Made by a program: the position numbers and the translations under genes. Of a stretch of DNA of 23,526 nt, positions 7,236 to 14,968 are shown one piece after another. Source of the stretch: an uncultured Ruminococcus sp. (GTDB taxonomy: Bacteria; Bacillota; Clostridia; Oscillospirales; Ruminococcaceae); the NCBI GenBank assembly GCA_900556055.1, contig USNJ01000008.1, positions 1 through 23,526 on the forward strand. The letters run 5' to 3'. Numbering within the stretch: the stretch's first letter is position 1; every line of letters begins with the position of its first letter. The notes under the pieces were generated by a model, which was not told the origin of the DNA, did no database searches, and saw only the letters and a list, made by a program, of their open reading frames with translations.

Positions 7236-7688
7236 ATGAAGATATACATTGATGCGGACGGCTGTCCTGTCGTTGATATCACGATCAGGCTTGCGAAAAA
7301 ATTTCACACTGAATGTACGGCTATATGCGACACATCTCACAGAATAGAACGTGACGGAGTGCGCACAATAGTAGTTGACAAGGGTGCGGACAGTGCCGAC
7401 ATACGGCTTGTAAATCTCGTGGAAAAGGGAGATATCGCCGTTACTCAGGACTACGGGCTTGCGGCGATGTGCCTCAGCAGGCAGGCTGTTGTGATAAATC
7501 AGGACGGAAAGCAGTACACTGATGAAAATATCTCGGGTCTGCTGGAATTCCGTGCGATAGGCAAAAAGATACGCAGAAGCGGCGGCAGGACAAAGGGCGT
7601 TCCCAAGCGCACGCCGCAGCAGGACGAGCAGTTTGAAAAATGTCTTGAAGCCATACTGAAAGAAAGGTCGGGAGAATATGGACTATAA
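7236..7688 (+). CDS. YaiI/YqxD-family (UPF0178, DUF188) PIN-like protein
   Basis: A 150-residue protein with the hallmark start MKIYIDADGCPVV, then VVDKGADSADIRLVNLVEKGDIAVTQDYGLAAMCLSR and the basic, Gly-rich tail GKKIRRSGGRTKGVPKRT. The family has a PIN/NYN-like fold, and the acidic residues (Asp in DADGCP, ADSADIRL, TQDYGLA) fit a metal-dependent nuclease, though activity is not established for most members. The ATG at 7236 is chosen over 7218 because AGAGGTGG sits 5 nt upstream. First gene of a tight cluster: its last 11 nt overlap the YunG-like gene. Length is usual for the family. Confidence 0.9.
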   Translation: MKIYIDADGCPVVDITIRLAKKFHTECTAICDTSHRIERDGVRTIVVDKGADSADIRLVNLVEKGDIAVTQDYGLAAMCLSRQAVVINQDGKQYTDENISGLLEFRAIGKKIRRSGGRTKGVPKRTPQQDEQFEKCLEAILKERSGEYGL

Positions 7689-8106
7689 ATTTTACGGCTG
7701 GGAGAATGCGGATGTTTCTCCTGCGGATAATAAATATGCAAAGATAAAGGATCCGAAAATGCTTTATGATATGCTGTCGGAGATATGGTGTGCGGAAACC
7801 TGTGCGCCGCGTCTGAGGGACAGATGGACCGAGGAAAACAGGACGCTCGGACAGTGTTCGATAACGGCGTTTCTTGCGCAGGACATATTCGGCGGAAGGG
7901 TGTACGGGATACTTCGTCCCGGCGGAAATTATCACTGCTATAACGTTGTCGGGGACTGCGTTTTTGATCTTACGAGCGAACAGTTCGGTGATGAAAAGCT
8001 TTGTTACAAAGACAATCCCGAACAGTTCAGGGAGATACATTTTGCAAAGGAAGAAAAGCGTCTGAGGTATGAATATCTCAGGAAAAAATTAGAGGAAATG
8101 CTGTAA
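7678..8106 (+). CDS. YunG-like protein with a Cys-His-Asp pattern
   Basis: A 142-residue protein resembling Bacillus YunG from memory. The core reads GQCSITAFLAQDIFGG, then GNYHCYNVV, then DCVFDLTSEQFG. The order Gln59-Cys60, His86, Asp97 is that of papain-like or transglutaminase-like folds, so a cysteine hydrolase or a relic of one is plausible; this is inference. No signal peptide. The start overlaps the YaiI-like stop by 11 nt, and the HD gene begins 2 nt after its stop, which implies coupled translation. The C-terminal 35 residues are rich in Lys, Arg and Glu and likely helical. Confidence 0.65.
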   Translation: MDYKFYGWENADVSPADNKYAKIKDPKMLYDMLSEIWCAETCAPRLRDRWTEENRTLGQCSITAFLAQDIFGGRVYGILRPGGNYHCYNVVGDCVFDLTSEQFGDEKLCYKDNPEQFREIHFAKEEKRLRYEYLRKKLEEML

Positions 8107-8108
8107 AA

Positions 8109-8711
8109 ATGACGGATTACAAAGCTTTGTTCAGCAAGGAAAATGCATATGAAAGGCTCATTGAGCTTAAAGAAAGCGGCGCACTTTTCGAGGATATCCC
8201 CGTTCTGAAGGAGTGCTTTGAATGTGAACAGGAAACGGTGCATCACTGCTATAATGTCGGCGAGCATATAATGCATTCGGTCATGGAGGCGGTGAACAGG
8301 GGATACAGTCCCGTTATCTGCACGGCTATGCTTCTGCATGACACGGGAAAGCCTGCCGCAAAAAAGTACGATGAAAACGGCACTGCGCACTTCTTTTCGC
8401 ATGCGCTCATATCGGCGGACATCGCAAAGAAGATCGTTCCCGAAATGGAAAGCTTTACCGATGAAGAAAAGCGTGAGATACTGTTTCTTGTGAAGGAGCA
8501 TGACAGATTCATGAAGGATTACAAAAAGAAAACGGTCAGAAAATTCATGAATGAATACGGTTATGATTACTGCCGCGATCTTGCATATGTCAGATACTGT
8601 GACACTCTTGCGCAGTCGGAATATAAGCGTGATGAAAAGCTGGAAAATATAAGACGTTTCGAGGATATGACAGATGAAATGAGGAGCAGTGCCGCAAATG
8701 ATAACATCTGA
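8109..8711 (+). CDS. HD-domain phosphohydrolase
   Basis: A 200-residue HD-superfamily protein. The metal-binding set is visible: His53 in VGEHIMHSV, His77-Asp78 in LLHDTGKP, His98 in FFSHAL and His131-Asp132 in VKEHDRF. It resembles the HD domain appended to tRNA nucleotidyltransferases, which can act on 2',3'-cyclic phosphates and 2'-phosphates of RNA ends. Substrate is not determined by sequence alone. The N-terminal 40 residues are a small helical segment. It is the third gene of the cluster, and the RlaP-type gene starts 14 nt before its stop. The closeness to a nucleotidyltransferase suggests the two act on the same RNA or nucleotide substrate. Confidence 0.85.
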   Translation: MTDYKALFSKENAYERLIELKESGALFEDIPVLKECFECEQETVHHCYNVGEHIMHSVMEAVNRGYSPVICTAMLLHDTGKPAAKKYDENGTAHFFSHALISADIAKKIVPEMESFTDEEKREILFLVKEHDRFMKDYKKKTVRKFMNEYGYDYCRDLAYVRYCDTLAQSEYKRDEKLENIRRFEDMTDEMRSSAANDNI

Positions 8712-9717
8712 GATACTTAAAAGCAGAGAATATGATTTTCTGAGGGAAAATGAGCATCTGGGAAAAAATCTGATACTTCTCGGACTGGGCGGAAGCTATT
8801 CTTACGGGACAAACATTGAAGGCAGCGACATAGATGTCCGCGGGATAACGCTGAACAGCAAAGCCGACCTTATAGGCTTCGGCGATTTCGAGGTATATAC
8901 GGACGAAAATACAGACACGGTAGTGTATTCACTGAAAAAGATGATACCGCTGCTTATGAGCTGCAATCCTAACACGATAGAGATATTGGGGCTGAAAAAG
9001 GAGCATTATCTTTATGTTGATGACATAGGCAGGTCACTTCTCGATAACAGGAAAATGTTTCTGTCAAAGCATGCCGTACACTCTTTCGGAGGATATGCCG
9101 ATGCGCAGCTGAGGAGGCTTCAAAACGCTCTTGCAAGGGATCGTTTCCCTCAGAAAGAGAAGAAAGAGCATATGCTGAAGTCGGTGCAGAACACGCTGTT
9201 TTCGTTCAACAAGCGTTACAGGAGCTTTGAGAACGGCTCGATGCGGGCATATACCGACAAGGCGGAAAACCCCGGATTATCGGAGGAGATCTTCATTGAT
9301 GCGGACATCAAGCATTATCCGCTGAGGGATTACAGGGGAATGCTGAACGATCTCACGAATGTTATAAGGGATTATGAAAAGGTCGGAAAGCGGAACAGCA
9401 AAAAGGACGAAAAGCATCTCAACAAGCATGCGATGCACCTTGTCCGTTTATTTATGATGGCGCTGGATATCCTGGAAAAAGAGGAGATAATAACATACAG
9501 AGAGAACGAACATGAGCTGCTCATGACGATAAGAAACGGCGGATTTATGACGGCTGACGGCTGCTTTGACAGCAGTTTTTACGATATGGTAGCGGATTAT
9601 GAAAAGCGGCTTGAATATGCTGCGGAAAATACGGCTCTGCCCGCTGAACCCGATGCGGAGCGTATCGAACAGTTTGTGATATCCGTAAATGAAGAGATAA
9701 TAAGGAAATGCCGATAA
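8698..9717 (+). CDS. RlaP-type (DNA polymerase beta superfamily) nucleotidyltransferase
   Basis: A 339-residue protein with the minimal nucleotidyltransferase signature LGLGGSYSYGTNIEGSDIDVRG: Gly32-Ser33, Gly37, then Ser43-Asp44-Ile45-Asp46-x-Arg48. A third acid is likely Asp73 in DTVVYSLKKM. The later CNPNTIEIL (about 89-97) and the helical half LVRLFMMALDIL fit the RlaP / PF10127 family, members of which occur in bacterial RNA repair operons. Start: GTG at 8689 is only 2 nt from GAGGAG, so the in-frame ATG at 8698 is preferred. It overlaps the HD gene by 14 nt. The exact reaction (addition of nucleotides to RNA or a small molecule) is unknown. Confidence 0.8.
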   Translation: MITSEILKSREYDFLRENEHLGKNLILLGLGGSYSYGTNIEGSDIDVRGITLNSKADLIGFGDFEVYTDENTDTVVYSLKKMIPLLMSCNPNTIEILGLKKEHYLYVDDIGRSLLDNRKMFLSKHAVHSFGGYADAQLRRLQNALARDRFPQKEKKEHMLKSVQNTLFSFNKRYRSFENGSMRAYTDKAENPGLSEEIFIDADIKHYPLRDYRGMLNDLTNVIRDYEKVGKRNSKKDEKHLNKHAMHLVRLFMMALDILEKEEIITYRENEHELLMTIRNGGFMTADGCFDSSFYDMVADYEKRLEYAAENTALPAEPDAERIEQFVISVNEEIIRKCR

Positions 9718-9741
9718 AGCAATCTCTTGGGAGGAAATTTT

Positions 9742-10935
9742 TTGCGAGTACTGAGTATTGATATGTATCAGACTCTGGCAATGGCGGTCGGAGTGCTGTA
9801 TCTGGGCGGATCTGTGAAAAGAAAGGTGAAATTTCTCGAGACATTCTGCATTCCTGCGCCTGTTGTCGGAGGAATAATTTTTGCGGCGGTGTCCTGTCTG
9901 CTTTATGTTTTTGGGATAGTTGAATTTGATTTTGATGAAACGCTCAAAAATGTATGCATGGTAATGTTTTTCACATCGGTGGGATTTCAGGCAAATCTGA
10001 AGGTGCTGAAGGCAGGCGGATCGGGGCTTATCCTGTTCCTTGTCTGTCTTTTTGCGCTTATTGTTATGCAAAATCTCACGGCTGTCGGACTTTCCGATCT
10101 GATGGGAATAAGTCCGCTGATCGGAATGTGCACAGGCTCTGTTCCCATGGTAGGCGGACACGGAACATCGGGTGCGTTCGGCGCTGTTCTCGAGGAGCTG
10201 GGCGTTGACGGCGCAGTGACGTTCTGCACGGCTGCGGCAACCTTCGGACTTATCGCAGGCTCGCTTATGGGCGGACCTGTCGCAAGGCGGCTGATAAAAA
10301 AACACAGCCTTCTTGACGGAGTATATGCTGAGGATGCGACAATACTCGAGGAGGAAGAGCAGAAGCATCACCGTTCTGTCAGCATGTATGCGCCTGCGGC
10401 TTATCAGCTTGCGGCGGCAATGGGCATCGGCACGGTGGTATCATGGCTGCTGTCGCTTACGGGAATGACGTTTCCCATATACATCGGCTCAATGATAGCT
10501 GCTGCTTTTATGCGCAATATTGATGAATACACGGGCGCGCTGAATATCCGAATGGGTGAGATAAACGACATTGGCGGCATATGTCTTTCGCTGTTCCTCG
10601 GCATTGCAATGATAACGCTCAAAATATGGCAGCTGGCTGAGCTGGCACTTCCTCTGGTGATACTGCTGCTGGCGCAGGTCATACTGATGGCGGTGTTTTC
10701 GTATTTTGTCATTTACAATGTAATGGGGCATGACTATGATGCGGCAGTGCTTTCGGCAGGCGTATGCGGCTTCGGAATGGGTGCTACGCCTAATGCAATG
10801 GCGAATATGCAGGCTATAACCGAGAAATATGCGCCGTCTGTCAAGGCATATCTTATAGTGCCTATCGTCGGAAGTATGTTTGCGGATTTCATAAACAGCC
10901 TTGTTATAACTATTTTTATAAATATACTGAACTGA
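9742..10935 (+). CDS. gltS: Sodium/glutamate symporter GltS
   Basis: A 397-residue polytopic membrane protein of the GltS family, importing glutamate with Na+. The two inverted halves each carry a conserved re-entrant motif: GMCTGSVPMVGGHGTSGAFGAVLEE (in parts, about 127-150) and GFGMGATPNAMANMQAI (about 345-361). About ten hydrophobic helices are visible. The TTG at 9742 is taken as the start because GGGAGG ends 7 nt ahead; the TTG at 9727 lies before that site. It follows the RlaP-type gene by 24 nt and may be read from the same promoter, though no functional tie is evident. A central polar loop EEEEQKHHR separates the halves. Confidence 0.92.
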   Translation: MRVLSIDMYQTLAMAVGVLYLGGSVKRKVKFLETFCIPAPVVGGIIFAAVSCLLYVFGIVEFDFDETLKNVCMVMFFTSVGFQANLKVLKAGGSGLILFLVCLFALIVMQNLTAVGLSDLMGISPLIGMCTGSVPMVGGHGTSGAFGAVLEELGVDGAVTFCTAAATFGLIAGSLMGGPVARRLIKKHSLLDGVYAEDATILEEEEQKHHRSVSMYAPAAYQLAAAMGIGTVVSWLLSLTGMTFPIYIGSMIAAAFMRNIDEYTGALNIRMGEINDIGGICLSLFLGIAMITLKIWQLAELALPLVILLLAQVILMAVFSYFVIYNVMGHDYDAAVLSAGVCGFGMGATPNAMANMQAITEKYAPSVKAYLIVPIVGSMFADFINSLVITIFINILN

Positions 10936-10940
10936 TATTG

Positions 10941-11040
10941 CAGGAGGGGGGGTAATACTAAAAAACGATTGAATTATGGGAATCTCTCACCACAAAACCG
11001 CATATATCAAAGCTTTTGCGGCGATTTCTTCTCCATAATT
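10941..11040. repeat. Palindromic intergenic segment after gltS
   Basis: A G-rich AGGAGGGGGGG (10942-10952) with no ORF at a usual distance is followed by a nested palindrome. The outer arms AATTATGG (10972-10979) and CCATAATT (11033-11040) match perfectly, and the inner arms CCGCA/TGCGG lie around 10998-11021. A T-rich stretch follows (11041-11056). It may terminate gltS transcription or be a small interspersed element. A 32-codon TTG ORF here is not supported as a gene. Confidence 0.4.
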
Positions 11041-11063
11041 TTAATGGTTTTTTATTATAAGCT

Positions 11064-11240
11064 ATGAAGGATAAAAAGCATAAGCTGGAATTTTTTTCGG
11101 AAAATCTTGCGGTGCCTGAGGTGCATGTTGATGATCCCGAAAATGATATGCCCGAAGAGGACGATGAGCTTCACAGCGAGGGCGAATTTGTGTATGACAA
11201 TCTTGCTGTCCCGGAGATAAATCTCAAAAAGCTCAGATAA
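11064..11240 (+). CDS. Small acidic protein with an internal duplication (58 residues)
   Basis: An unrecognised 58-residue protein. Residues 9-23 (EFFSENLAVPEVHVD) and 41-55 (EFVYDNLAVPEINLK) are a clear duplication, with 8 of 15 identical and the rest mostly conservative. Between them is an acidic linker rich in Asp and Glu (24-40). The shared LAVPE is coded by different synonymous codons in the two copies (three of five codons differ only at the third base), which argues for selection on the protein. No signal peptide or membrane segment. There is no good ribosome site ahead of ATG 11064, the main doubt. It is too short for routine gene calling. It lies alone between gltS and a strong terminator. 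Confidence 0.6.
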   Translation: MKDKKHKLEFFSENLAVPEVHVDDPENDMPEEDDELHSEGEFVYDNLAVPEINLKKLR

Positions 11241-11345
11241 TAAATGTGTGTGGATCTTCGAGCATAATTTTGTTGCAGACAAGGCGGAAATCCGCAGCAT
11301 ACACAGAAGGATGCGATCACACAAAAGATAGGACTGCTCTTTCAG

Positions 11346-11383
11346 AACGCAGATCATCCCCAAAAGATGGTCTGCGTTTTTTT
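11346..11383 (+). terminator. Strong intrinsic terminator
   Basis: The arms at 11346-11358 and 11366-11378 pair over 13 bp with one G-T wobble and are followed by seven T residues (11377-11383). It ends transcription of the 58-residue gene. Between 11241 and 11345 I see nothing recognisable. Confidence 0.9.
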
Positions 11384-11408
11384 ACATTCTTTTAACTGCG
11401 ATTTTCCG
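11381..11408 (+). promoter_or_regulatory. Possible Pho box upstream of the alkaline phosphatase
   Basis: Three hexamers at 11-bp spacing: TTTACA (11381-11386), TTAACT (11392-11397) and TTTCCG (11403-11408). They resemble the Bacillus PhoP direct repeat TT(A/C/T)ACA-N5. The first is a good match, the second fair, the third weak. They end 9 bp before the -35, as expected for activation. Confidence 0.4.
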
Positions 11409-11417
11409 CAGATATGA

Positions 11418-11446
11418 TTGCAGAGAACATTTTCGGAGAATATAAT
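11418..11446 (+). promoter_or_regulatory. Promoter of the alkaline phosphatase gene
   Basis: TTGCAG (11418-11423), a 17-bp spacer, TATAAT (11441-11446), about 37 bp ahead of the chosen start codon. Confidence 0.7.
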
Positions 11447-11482
11447 AGCACTCGTAATCCAAAATACAAAGGAGAAAAAAGA

Positions 11483-13069
11483 ATGAACACAATCGCAAAA
11501 AGACTGTCCGCAGCAGCGGCAGCACTCGTTATCGCAGCAGGCTCCGTTTACACAGGCATATGTCTTACTGAGAACGGAAAGGTATCCGCAGCAGCAGATC
11601 AGAAGGCTTCCGAGACCGCATACAGCGGCAAAAAGCCAAAGTACATTTTCATGTTTATCGGCGACGGAATGAGCTATCCTCAGATACAGGTAACACAGGA
11701 TTATTATTCCGCACTTCGTGACATAAACAACAATGACATACTTGAAGCGAATTCTTTCCTGAACTTCACTCACTTTGATGCAGCAGGCTCGGCTATCACT
11801 TACGATTCAACATCGTTCTGCCCCGACTCCGCATCTACCGCAACATCTCTTTCCACAGGACACAAGACCTACAGCGGCACTATCAACATGGACGAAACAT
11901 TTACAACATCATATGAAACTATCGCCGAAAAGCTCAAGGATCAGCTGGGATACAAGATCGGCATCATCTCCAGCGTAAACCTGAACCACGCAACTCCCGC
12001 AGCATACTATGCACATCAGGCAAGCAGAAACAGCTATTATGAGATCGGCCTTGAAATGATCGGCTCCGATTTTGATTATTTCGCAGGCGGCGGACTGAAG
12101 CAGGCAAGCGGCAAGAACGGCGACCGGGCTAATCTTTACGATCTCGCAGCCGAAAAGGGATACAATGTTGTCATGACACAGGCTGAGGCTGAAAAGCTCA
12201 CGGCTGAGGACGGAAAGTCTATCATCATCGGCGAAACTCTTGCGGATTCCGATTCGCTTTCCTACGCAAATGACCGTGCAGCCGATGAGTGGGCACTCTC
12301 CGATTATGTTGAAAAGGGCATTGAGATGCTCGACAACGACAATGGCTTCTTCATGATGGTAGAGGGCGGAAAGATCGACTGGGCATGTCACGCAAACGAT
12401 GCAGGCTCGACTATTTCCGATACTGTTGCACTCGGCTGTGCGGTAAGTGAGGCACTTGACTTCTACTATCAGCATCCCGATGAAACTCTTATCGTTGTAA
12501 CAGGCGACCACGAAACAGGCGGTCTTACTATCGGATATGCAGGAACAAACTACGATACATTCCTTACAAACCTTAAAAACCAGAAGCTTTCCTATGCTAA
12601 GTTCGACAGCGATTATGTTGCAAAGTACAAGGAAAACAACACAAGCTTCGATGATGTCATGAAGGATATTACACGTCTTTTCGGTCTGAAAGCACCCGCA
12701 GGCACTGCTGAAAAGGCTGCTCAGACGGATAATGCGGACAAGCATCCCGAGTCCGATAACGACGGCACTCTTGAACTCACGGAATATGAATACCGGCTCC
12801 TGAAGGACGCTTACACAGCTACAATGACAAGAACAGGCGATGAGGAGATAGGTCAGGCTGAGTATGTTCTCTACGGTTCATATGAGCCTCTGTCCGTAAC
12901 TATCACACATCTGCTCAACAATAAGTCAGGCGTGAACTTCGCTTCCTATGCACATACAGGACTTCCCGTCGGAGTATTCGCACAGGGCGCAGGCAGCGAG
13001 CTTTTCAACGGATATTACGATAACACAGATATCTACAACAAGCTTGCAGAATTGACAGACATTCAGTGA
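11483..13069 (+). CDS. phoA: Secreted alkaline phosphatase
   Basis: A 528-residue alkaline phosphatase that releases phosphate from monoesters outside the cell. An N-terminal signal segment (MNTIAKRL, then an Ala-rich core to about 27) is followed by metal site Asp61 (FIGDGMSYPQ), nucleophile Ser116 (PDSASTAT), MVEGGKIDWACHAND (Glu294, Asp299, His303), TGDHETGG (Asp342, His343) and His491 near the end. An insert at 423-434 (ESDNDGTLELTE) looks like an EF-hand calcium loop. The ATG at 11483 with AGGAG upstream is preferred over 11414, which lies ahead of the promoter -10. Codon use is strongly biased, suggesting high expression. A Pho-box-like repeat lies upstream. Confidence 0.95.
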   Translation: MNTIAKRLSAAAAALVIAAGSVYTGICLTENGKVSAAADQKASETAYSGKKPKYIFMFIGDGMSYPQIQVTQDYYSALRDINNNDILEANSFLNFTHFDAAGSAITYDSTSFCPDSASTATSLSTGHKTYSGTINMDETFTTSYETIAEKLKDQLGYKIGIISSVNLNHATPAAYYAHQASRNSYYEIGLEMIGSDFDYFAGGGLKQASGKNGDRANLYDLAAEKGYNVVMTQAEAEKLTAEDGKSIIIGETLADSDSLSYANDRAADEWALSDYVEKGIEMLDNDNGFFMMVEGGKIDWACHANDAGSTISDTVALGCAVSEALDFYYQHPDETLIVVTGDHETGGLTIGYAGTNYDTFLTNLKNQKLSYAKFDSDYVAKYKENNTSFDDVMKDITRLFGLKAPAGTAEKAAQTDNADKHPESDNDGTLELTEYEYRLLKDAYTATMTRTGDEEIGQAEYVLYGSYEPLSVTITHLLNNKSGVNFASYAHTGLPVGVFAQGAGSELFNGYYDNTDIYNKLAELTDIQ

Positions 13070-13103
13070 CCGCCGAATAATTTTCATGAAAATCTCCTGA
13101 GAT

Positions 13104-13136
13104 CAAGCCGGGGTCCGCAGCGACTTCGGCTTGTTT
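13104..13136 (+). terminator. Hairpin after the phosphatase gene
   Basis: The arms at 13104-13115 and 13122-13133 pair over 12 bp with two G-T wobbles and the loop CGCAGC. Only three T residues follow, so some readthrough into the YibE/F gene, which starts 25 nt later, is likely. Confidence 0.65.
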
Positions 13137-13157
13137 CCAATGAAAGGACATTGCAAA

Positions 13158-14294
13158 GTGAAGGAAAAGATAAAGGAAAGCATGCCCGTTATTGTCGGGC
13201 TGATACTGATAATCGTGCTGATCTTTATTCCTACGGGATTTGAAGGCGCACAGATATACCGGGGAACGGAACGTGTCCCCGCAGAGGTCATTTCAACCGA
13301 TGATTCGCAGATCGTCGATAACGGGCTTATCCGCACGGGCGAGCAGAGCTGTGCTGTCAGAGTGCTGAAAGGAAAATTCAAGGGTGATATCATTGATGAT
13401 GCCGTCAATATGCTGACGGGTTCATATGAAAATGACAAGATATTCTCAGCAGGCGATAAGGCGCTTATCATCATAAGCTACCGTGACAGCGAGATACTTT
13501 CCGCTGCGATGATCGACCATTACAGGCTGGATCATGAGATACTGCTTGCGGTGATATTTGCTGTTATGCTCGTTGTGACAGCGGGAAAAACGGGCTTCCG
13601 TTCACTGCTTTCGTTTATCATAACCGTGCTTGCGGTCTGGAAGGTGATAGTTCCGCTTTATCTCAGGGGCACAGATCCGATAATAAGCGGCACGGTGTTC
13701 ACTCTGCTTCTTTCGGTCATTATAATTGCGATGGTCTACGGCTTTGACAGGCGGTGCTTTGCGGCAGCTGCGGGAGTAATGTCGGGCGTGATAACCGCAC
13801 TTCTTTTCGGCTGGATATTCACATCTTCATTCAGGATACACGGAGCGGTCATGCCGATGTCGGAAAGCCTCCTTTACTGCGGCTACGGAAATCTGAATCT
13901 GACAAGGATATTCACCGCAAGCATTTTTATCGGTTCATCGGGAGCTATGATGGATCTCGCTGTTGACATAACCTCGGCTATGCATGAAATAACGCTGAAA
14001 AAGCCCGGGATAAGCGCAAAGGAGCTTATCCGCTCGGGAATGAACATCGGCAGGGCGGCAATGGGAACTATCAGCACGACGCTTCTTCTTGCGTACACGG
14101 GAAGCTGTGTTGCGATGCTGATGGTATTCACAGCGCAGGGCACGCCGCTTGTGAATATCCTGAATTACAAGTATGTTGCGGCTGAGATCGTACATACTGT
14201 CGCAGGAAGCATCGGACTTACTGCTGTTGCACCGCTGACGGCTATACTCGGAGGAACGGTGCTTTGCTGCGGACGCAAAAAATCGGCTGAATAA
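13158..14294 (+). CDS. YibE/F family membrane protein
   Basis: A 378-residue YibE/F-like protein of unknown function. It has one N-terminal helix (about 8-27), a roughly 100-residue extracellular part (about 28-125), then seven or eight helices with the family's GFRSLLSF, YGFDRRCFAAAAGVMSG and IGSSGAMMDLAVDITSAMHEI stretches; the last is the most conserved part of the family. The GTG at 13158 is chosen since AAGGA lies 9 nt ahead; in-frame ATG 13140 and TTG 13131 lie in or before that site and overlap the preceding hairpin. It may be read through from the phosphatase promoter, but no shared role is evident. Confidence 0.88.
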   Translation: MKEKIKESMPVIVGLILIIVLIFIPTGFEGAQIYRGTERVPAEVISTDDSQIVDNGLIRTGEQSCAVRVLKGKFKGDIIDDAVNMLTGSYENDKIFSAGDKALIIISYRDSEILSAAMIDHYRLDHEILLAVIFAVMLVVTAGKTGFRSLLSFIITVLAVWKVIVPLYLRGTDPIISGTVFTLLLSVIIIAMVYGFDRRCFAAAAGVMSGVITALLFGWIFTSSFRIHGAVMPMSESLLYCGYGNLNLTRIFTASIFIGSSGAMMDLAVDITSAMHEITLKKPGISAKELIRSGMNIGRAAMGTISTTLLLAYTGSCVAMLMVFTAQGTPLVNILNYKYVAAEIVHTVAGSIGLTAVAPLTAILGGTVLCCGRKKSAE

Positions 14295-14325
14295 TTTTTA
14301 TCGGAATATCGTAATAATACGTCGG

Positions 14326-14361
14326 TCCGCAGGACATTTGGTATGTTCTGCGGATTTTTTT
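14326..14361 (+). terminator. Strong intrinsic terminator after the YibE/F gene
   Basis: The arms at 14326-14336 and 14344-14354 pair over 11 bp with one G-T wobble, followed by seven T residues. Confidence 0.9.
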
Positions 14362-14420
14362 GCTGTGAAATATTCATAAAAAATTTCCATTGCCATGCAT
14401 CTGTTTATAATAAACGCCTA

Positions 14421-14448
14421 TTGACTTTGTAGGAATTTGTGATATAAT
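14421..14448 (+). promoter_or_regulatory. Promoter of the rrf2-suf operon
   Basis: TTGACT (14421-14426), a 16-bp spacer, TATAAT (14443-14448). It is the only good promoter seen for the operon. An Rrf2 operator is expected here but I could not pick one out with confidence. Confidence 0.75.
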
Positions 14449-14515
14449 ACATAGTAAAAAGGTATGACATAGCGTTTTGATATGTATTGACCTGACCGTG
14501 AAAGGAGCGGTGCTT

Positions 14516-14968
14516 ATGATGATCTCGTCCAAGGGGCGGTATGCGCTGCGTGTCATGCTGGATATGGCTGAGCAGCACGGAAGCGGTTTTATCCGTCTGA
14601 AGGATATTGCGGAGCGTCAGAATATTTCGAGAAAATATCTTGAAAGGATAATGACGGAGCTTTGCAAGAAAGAGCTGGTCGCCAGTTCCGTCGGCAAGGA
14701 CGGAGGATACAGGCTGATGCGTCCGCCCGCAGATTACACGGCAGGCGAGATACTCAAAGCTGTTGAGGGCGATCTTGTCCCCGTGGCGTGCCTTGCGGAA
14801 AATGAGAAAAAATGCAGTGCCTGCACCTGCTGCACGATGCCGTTCTGGAACGGTCTTGCGCAGCAGATAGATGAATATCTTAACAGCTATACGCTGAACG
14901 ATCTTATTGAATCAAAGAAAAATATGTCCGTATGTCACTGCGGCACGGGCGAGGAGGAAAAATTATCA
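14516..14968 (+). CDS. Rrf2-family (IscR-like) iron-sulfur regulator
   Basis: A 151-residue Rrf2 winged-helix protein: SSKGRYALRVMLDMAEQ (4-20), helix-turn-helix LKDIAERQNISRKYLERIM (28-46), wing VGKDGGYRLMRPP (59-71). A cysteine-rich loop follows (Cys92, Cys100, Cys103, Cys105, Cys106), where IscR binds its cluster (IscR uses Cys92, 98 and 104). An extra CHC lies at the C-terminus (140-142). By analogy it senses Fe-S status and represses the suf operon. The start at 14516 follows AGGAG by 8 nt. Its stop overlaps the sufC start as ATGA. The given end may extend to 14971 with the stop codon. Confidence 0.9.

Noticed and set aside
10969..11067. TTG-started 32-codon ORF whose stop overlaps the start of the 58-residue gene (ATGA)
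   Set aside because: The G-rich ribosome-site-like stretch is too far away (about 18 nt), and the frame lies wholly in the palindromic segment. The overlap might still couple translation but is not convincing.
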